Of a stretch of 64,000 nucleotides of DNA, positions 60,225 to 64,000 are shown piece after piece. Source of the stretch: QHXM01 sp032160165 (GTDB taxonomy: Bacteria; Acidobacteriota; Blastocatellia; Pyrinomonadales; Pyrinomonadaceae); the NCBI GenBank assembly GCA_032160165.1, contig JAVHWA010000031.1, positions 62,001 to 126,000 on the forward strand, read 5' to 3'. Position numbers and translations under genes: made by a program. Under the pieces are notes generated by a model, which did not search any database, was not told the origin of the DNA, and worked only from the letters and a program-made list of their open reading frames with translations. How positions within the stretch are numbered: position 1 is the stretch's first letter; each line of letters begins with the position of its first letter.

Positions 60225-61292
60225 ATGGTGACTCAGCGAAGACCGAAACCGTCAAAATACCTGACCGTACCTACACGACCGGTCCAGGTTGATCGCGACC
60301 GCTCGGTGGCCGGACTCCTGGAAAAAATGGAAGGGACGGGCTTTGGCGGACGGCAATTGGCGGAAGCGCACCGCATCTGGCTCGATATGCTCGGCGACAA
60401 CACGACGATCTATGTCGCCGCATCAGGCCCTTTGATTCCGGCTGGTATGCGACGCCTGCTGGCCTACATTATCAAGAACCGCTTCGTGGACGTGCTGGTG
60501 GTTTCCGGCTCGATCATCTTCCACGACCTTCACGAGACGCTTGGTCGGCATCACTTCCAGGCCCATCCCAATATGACGGATGCCGAACTCGAGGCCTCGC
60601 AAATCAATCGCATGTGGGACGTGCTTGCCAGCGATGAAGAATATCGAGAGGCGGAGGAGTGGGTCGGCGGATTCAGCAATTCACTGGACCCGACCAGGCC
60701 TTATTCGACGCGCGAGTTTCTCCATCTGCTCGGACGCGAGCTGGCCGAGATTGCGACTGAAGATGGAGTTTTGACGTCCGCATACAAATCGCGTGTCCCG
60801 ATTCTCTGCCCGTCCGTCGCCGATAGTTCAATCAGTATCGGCATTGCTGCTTCGCGCTTCGAGAAGAAGAATGGCTTTCAGTTTGATCTAATCCAGGACG
60901 TGCTCGACATGACTCAGATCGCCGCCCGCGCGCGCGTCTCAGGCGTTATCAATCTGGGCGGAGGAACGAGCAAGAGCTTTATCCAGCAGACCGAGGTTTC
61001 CACCAATATCGTTAAGGTCCCTGCTCGGGGTCATAAGTACGCGATCACGGTTGCCACCGATGCGCCCCATCCCGGCGGACGGTCCCACTCCACTGGCGCC
61101 ATCGGAGATGACTCAATCATTTTTGGAAAACTCGCCCGTGGCGCTCACACCGCTTACGTAAATTGCGACGCGACCATCGCTTTGCCGATTCTGGTGACGG
61201 CGCTCTCGCAAACTGCGGCCAAGTACATGAAGGGGCGCAAACGCCCAAGCTTCACTTTCGCGGGACGCGATTTGATGGTTGAGGTTCCGTAG
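60225..61292 (+). CDS. Deoxyhypusine synthase-family protein (polyamine enzyme)
   Basis: 355 residues. DHS fold with NAD-binding 'VDVLVVSGSIIFHDLHETLG', 'GVINLGGGTSKSFIQQTEVS' and 'DAPHPGGRSHSTGAIGDDSI' followed by 'IFGKLARGAHTAYVNCDAT', where Lys of 'FGKL' aligns with the intermediate-forming lysine of eukaryotic DHS. Bacteria lack eIF5A; homologues of this type transfer an aminobutyl or aminopropyl group between amines, for example to homospermidine. It lies between speA and a ureohydrolase, which supports a polyamine role. Confidence 0.88.
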   Translation: MVTQRRPKPSKYLTVPTRPVQVDRDRSVAGLLEKMEGTGFGGRQLAEAHRIWLDMLGDNTTIYVAASGPLIPAGMRRLLAYIIKNRFVDVLVVSGSIIFHDLHETLGRHHFQAHPNMTDAELEASQINRMWDVLASDEEYREAEEWVGGFSNSLDPTRPYSTREFLHLLGRELAEIATEDGVLTSAYKSRVPILCPSVADSSISIGIAASRFEKKNGFQFDLIQDVLDMTQIAARARVSGVINLGGGTSKSFIQQTEVSTNIVKVPARGHKYAITVATDAPHPGGRSHSTGAIGDDSIIFGKLARGAHTAYVNCDATIALPILVTALSQTAAKYMKGRKRPSFTFAGRDLMVEVP

Positions 61293-61300
61293 AGCTAGAG

Positions 61301-61375
61301 ATGGGTGATGAGTGATAGGTGATAAGAAGGCGCTTCTCTCCTGTCACCTATCACCCATCACCTATCACTCTCATG
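61301..61375. repeat. Heptad hairpin M (word TCACCTA/ATAGGTG)
   Basis: Left arm 61301-61326 (ATGGGTG ATGAGTG ATAGGTG ATAAG) and right arm 61344-61375 (TCACCTA TCACCCA TCACCTA TCACTCT CAT) around a 17-base loop. The start codon of the ureohydrolase sits at its 3' foot. Confidence 0.9.
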
Positions 61376-62284
61376 ACCGAATCAGCTCACCTTCCACACA
61401 ATTTCGGAGGCATTGCCGAAGAGGAGTTTTCCGGCTTCGAGCGCGCTCGTGTCCTCGTCTGGCCAATCGCGTATGAAGGCACCGTTTCCTACGGGGCAGG
61501 AACCGGACGGGGGGCGGAAGCTATCATCAACGCTTCTCGAAATATGGAGCTCTACGATGAGGAGACGGACGCGGAGGTTTACAAGCTTGGAATCCACACC
61601 CTGGAGGAGTCGTCCTCCATCGAACCTCCCGCGCGAATGATGGATTCGCTGCTTGAACGCGCGCGCGAACTGGTCTCGTCGGGAAAGTTCGTTGCCATGA
61701 TCGGCGGCGAGCATTCGGTAAGCGGCCCGGTGATCCGCGCTCACTCGGAACGCTACGATGATCTCTCGGTGCTCCAGATAGATGCTCACGCCGATTTGCG
61801 CGATACCTACGACGGCACTCCTCATTCGCATGCGTCGATCATGGCCCGAGTGGTGCGCGACCTGCGATTGCCTTCGGTGCAATGCGGCATTCGATCGATT
61901 TCTGCCGAAGAGGCGCGAGCGATAGATGAGCTGCCGACTCGAATATTCTGGGCGAAGGACATCGTCGGCCGTAGCGACTGGTGGGATGATGCGGTTGATG
62001 GATTGACGGAGAATGTATATCTGACGATCGATATAGATGGATTGGATCCTTCGCTGGTTGCTCAGACCGGTACGCCGGAGCCGGGAGGCCTGGGCTGGTA
62101 CGAAACCATCGGATTGATCCGGACGCTTGCGCGGAAGCGACGCGTGGTAGGAATGGACCTTACTGAATACTCCTTCGTCGAAGGGCAGGACGCCTCGGCA
62201 TTTCTTTGCGCCAAGCTCATCTACAAGTCGCTGGCGTTCATTTTTGAGAACGAGACCACGCGCGTGCGTGGAGCCACCGCTTAG
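61373..62284 (+). CDS. speB: Agmatinase-type ureohydrolase
   Basis: 303 residues from the ATG at 61373. A start at 61319 would read through hairpin M and is rejected. Arginase/agmatinase motifs with manganese ligands: 'MIGGEHSVSGPVI', 'QIDAHADLRDTYDGTPHSHA' and 'LTIDIDGLDPSLVAQTGTPE'. Hydrolyses agmatine to putrescine and urea, fitting the upstream arginine decarboxylase. Arginase cannot be fully excluded, but the speA linkage favours agmatinase. Confidence 0.9.
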   Translation: MTESAHLPHNFGGIAEEEFSGFERARVLVWPIAYEGTVSYGAGTGRGAEAIINASRNMELYDEETDAEVYKLGIHTLEESSSIEPPARMMDSLLERARELVSSGKFVAMIGGEHSVSGPVIRAHSERYDDLSVLQIDAHADLRDTYDGTPHSHASIMARVVRDLRLPSVQCGIRSISAEEARAIDELPTRIFWAKDIVGRSDWWDDAVDGLTENVYLTIDIDGLDPSLVAQTGTPEPGGLGWYETIGLIRTLARKRRVVGMDLTEYSFVEGQDASAFLCAKLIYKSLAFIFENETTRVRGATA

Positions 62285-62293
62285 AGTTCGACC

Positions 62294-63118
62294 TCACGAA
62301 AGCCACTGCAGCACATCGTCGGTCTCGCGTTGCACCCCGCCGACAACGTGGATGAAGTAATCTTCCAGCGACATAGGCCCCCGAGCAGCCTGGCCGTCTC
62401 CTTCAACCTCGATCCCGCGCCGCAGATCGTCCAGCGAGCCCGAAGCCACCAACTTGCCCTGCGAAATAATGGCGATGTCCGTGCACAGCCGTTCGACGAT
62501 CTCGAGTACATGCGAAGTGAGAAAGACCGTCAGGCCACGGGCCGTCAGTCGCGAGAGCAGGTTCTTAAGAGTGCGAGATGCTATGGCGTCGATGCCCTCA
62601 AATGGCTCATCCAGGAATAGAATTTCGGGTCGATGAATCAGAGCGCAAGCCAACGAGAGTTTTTTCTTCATACCGTGCGAATACTCGACCACCAGCTTTC
62701 GAGGTTGATCGTCGAGCTCCATCAGTGCGAGAAGTTCCTCGGCGCGTTCCGCGATTTCTGCCTTCTGCAGTCCATACATCCTGCCCGTGAAGATCAGCAT
62801 CTCTGCGCCGGTCAAGCGCTCGAATAGATTCAAATCTTCCGGGACGACACCTATCCTACGCTTGACCTCGATCGGGTCGGTTTGTATGTCGCGACCGAGA
62901 ACGCGAATCTCACCCGACGTTGGGGAAAGCAGCCCGGTCAGCATTTTGATAGTGGTTGATTTGCCTGCCCCGTTTGGTCCCAGAAAACCGAAGAAGCGTC
63001 CGCGATTTACGCGCAGGTTTATGTTATCGACTGCGGTGAAAGCGCCAAACCGCCTGACAAGGTTACGGGTTTCAACGGTGGGATGTTGGGACGGTTCAGG
63101 CGCGGCGTCGGCAATCAT
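62294..63118 (-). CDS. ABC transporter ATP-binding protein
   Basis: 274 residues. Walker A 'FLGPNGAGKSTTIKMLTGLL', signature 'EYSHGMKKKLSLACALIHRP', Walker B 'EILFLDEPFEGIDAIASRTL'. The 'SHGMKKK' signature is typical of ABC-2-type exporter ATPases that pair with large membrane permeases. No permease gene is adjacent; a candidate partner of the right type is at 22427-24136. It converges tail-to-tail with the ureohydrolase. Confidence 0.88.
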   Translation of the reverse strand: MIADAAPEPSQHPTVETRNLVRRFGAFTAVDNINLRVNRGRFFGFLGPNGAGKSTTIKMLTGLLSPTSGEIRVLGRDIQTDPIEVKRRIGVVPEDLNLFERLTGAEMLIFTGRMYGLQKAEIAERAEELLALMELDDQPRKLVVEYSHGMKKKLSLACALIHRPEILFLDEPFEGIDAIASRTLKNLLSRLTARGLTVFLTSHVLEIVERLCTDIAIISQGKLVASGSLDDLRRGIEVEGDGQAARGPMSLEDYFIHVVGGVQRETDDVLQWLS

Positions 63119-63264
63119 GTAGAAGTTTGTACGGGTGGCAGTGGTGGGGAGTCAAGCGGCAAGACGCCTCTCATCAAGCTCTCAGATCAGATAGAGGACA
63201 AGCGCAGCGTGCGGCCGCAAACTGACGACACTGGTCACTCCCCGGCTTCACGAAGTAGCTTATT

Positions 63265-63411
63265 CACCTCAAGGTCAGGAAGGGGGCAAGGCGCTTTTCA
63301 GCCGCGCCCCCGCTACAGGCTCATCACCTCTGGCATTGAGTATTACAAATTAAGTATCCACGCGGGGGCGCGGCTGAAAAGCGCCTTGCCCCCTTCCCAA
63401 CCTGAGAGGTG
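63265..63411. repeat. Long inverted repeat with 36-bp near-perfect core (MITE-like)
   Basis: Left arm 63265-63313 and right arm 63362-63411; the core GGAAGGGGGCAAGGCGCTTT plus TCAGCCGCGCCCCCGC is repeated exactly in inverse. Loop of 48 bases. It lies in the 347-base gap (63119-63465) before the small secreted gene; the remainder of the gap shows nothing recognisable. Confidence 0.75.
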
Positions 63412-63465
63412 TCCAACTTGAGAGGTCCCTTCAAAGCGACATCTATGCGCCATACCATTGCGCTT

Positions 63466-63990
63466 TCATTTAGAGCCGGGTTTGTTATTGCATTGGAGGC
63501 CTATCAGATAAGTGCGGCCGTTCACCTCAAGGTACTTTCTCACTCTCACAATCTTGGTGCTATCGGAGTAATTCACTTCAGCGACAGCGTTGTTCGACGC
63601 CTGCAGCGCATCCTTCAACGCCTTGTCCGCAACCGCAATCGCAAGCGTGATGGAATCCGCGGGCATTGATTCGTCTGTGTAAAAGACACTGGCGGTAATA
63701 ACCAACTTGCTGTCCGGGAAGGGATAGCTCTTTGTGGTCAGCTCTTCCTCGCCCACCTTTGCTGGAAACTCTCCGAGGATTTTCATGACCGACGAGAGCG
63801 CCTTGGCCTGGTCTGCCGCCGTGGCGTTGGGACTCAGAGATTGGTAAGCCTTCTCGGCGCCCTTCACATCTACCAGATACACATGACACGCGTCGGTTCC
63901 GCCCTGTCCGATTGCGAAACCCGAGAAAGAAGTCAACAGTAGTGCGATAAGCCAGAGTCTTGTGGCGATACTAAATTCGAGTTTCTTCAT
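63466..63990 (-). CDS. Small secreted protein of unknown function
   Basis: 174 residues from the ATG at 63990 (a GTG at 63993 is adjacent). AGGTGAGG upstream. Signal peptide 'LWLIALLLTSFSGFAIGQ', then 'DACHVYLVDVKGAEKAYQSL' and 'DSKLVITASVFYTDESMPAD'. The mature part is alpha/beta with two cysteines at its ends. No family recognised. Confidence 0.7.
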   Translation of the reverse strand: MKKLEFSIATRLWLIALLLTSFSGFAIGQGGTDACHVYLVDVKGAEKAYQSLSPNATAADQAKALSSVMKILGEFPAKVGEEELTTKSYPFPDSKLVITASVFYTDESMPADSITLAIAVADKALKDALQASNNAVAEVNYSDSTKIVRVRKYLEVNGRTYLIGLQCNNKPGSK

Positions 63991-64000
63991 CACCTCACCT

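Noticed and set aside
61319..61372. Upstream start for the ureohydrolase reading MIRRRFSPVTYHPSPITL
   Set aside because: That leader is translated from hairpin M and precedes an ATG with a normal family N-terminus; the repeat explains the open frame.
1..64000. Search for tRNA, rRNA, transposase, integrase and phage genes
   Set aside because: None found by reading; the gaps are short and explained by hairpins, promoters or unknown sequence.

Overview
The window reads like a chromosomal segment of an Acidobacteriota bacterium, most likely class Blastocatellia (subdivision 4). The pointers are a protein with the 'VWFA-related Acidobacterial domain' architecture, a giant SBBP-repeat/carboxypeptidase-regulatory/DUF4214 secreted protein, many small secreted proteins of unknown function, moderately GC-rich coding sequence, and housekeeping genes scattered among short transcription units. 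I saw no rRNA, tRNA, CRISPR array, transposase, integrase or prophage genes. The taxonomic call is an inference from gene content.

Layout. 1-2.9 kb: end of a GCS2-like ligase with CBS domains, an RIC-type Fe-S repair di-iron protein and a PNPOx-fold protein. 3.1-8.5 kb: one 1796-residue secreted repeat protein. 9.3-13.8 kb: a frameshifted nucleotidyltransferase-like gene, an NTF2-fold protein, a divergent PRPP synthetase, a PilZ protein, a small secreted protein and a TPR protein. 13.8-24.1 kb: B12-dependent radical SAM enzyme, envelope proteins (lipoprotein, thioredoxin-like protein, PA-IL-like lectin-domain protein, VWFA protein), an AlbA_2 protein and an ABC-2-type permease. 24.2-32.9 kb: folK, panB, panC and a three-subunit molybdenum hydroxylase with a mocA-type cofactor gene; its FAD subunit carries the four-cysteine insert of 4-hydroxybenzoyl-CoA reductase. 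33-37.3 kb: cysteine-less TlpA-like protein, maf, dciA, gatC, gatA. 37.5-41.6 kb: a Fe3+-type ABC importer. 41.6-50.3 kb: lipoproteins, a PIG-L deacetylase fusion, a WG-repeat protein, an SRPBCC protein and an M14 peptidase. 50.4-57.8 kb: glnE, a patatin-like lipase with a membrane partner, and glnA with a near-consensus sigma-70 promoter. 58.2-62.3 kb: a polyamine cluster of speA, a deoxyhypusine-synthase homologue and an agmatinase-type ureohydrolase. 62.3-64 kb: an ABC ATPase and a small secreted protein.

The most unusual signal is non-coding. At least twelve junctions carry arrays built from degenerate 7-bp tandem units, nearly always as two complementary arms around a short loop. The 7-bp word differs at every locus (GTCAGTG, TGCGGAT, TCACCTA, CGTAAAT, ACTCAGG and others), while the architecture is constant. 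Related 9-bp-period arrays also occur. Several arms run into genes and encode the N-terminus of FolK, the C-termini of GlnE, the FAD subunit and the PIG-L protein, and the N-terminus of the WG protein. Three longer, non-periodic inverted repeats (at 15.5, 24.8 and 63.3 kb) look like separate MITE-type or cruciform elements.

Two gene sets look like working units. One is pantothenate synthesis followed by a molybdenum enzyme whose closest structural signature is a CoA-thioester reductase. The other is arginine to agmatine to putrescine and onward through a DHS-like enzyme. GlnE and its target GlnA, with the adenylylated tyrosine retained, lie within 7 kb of each other.
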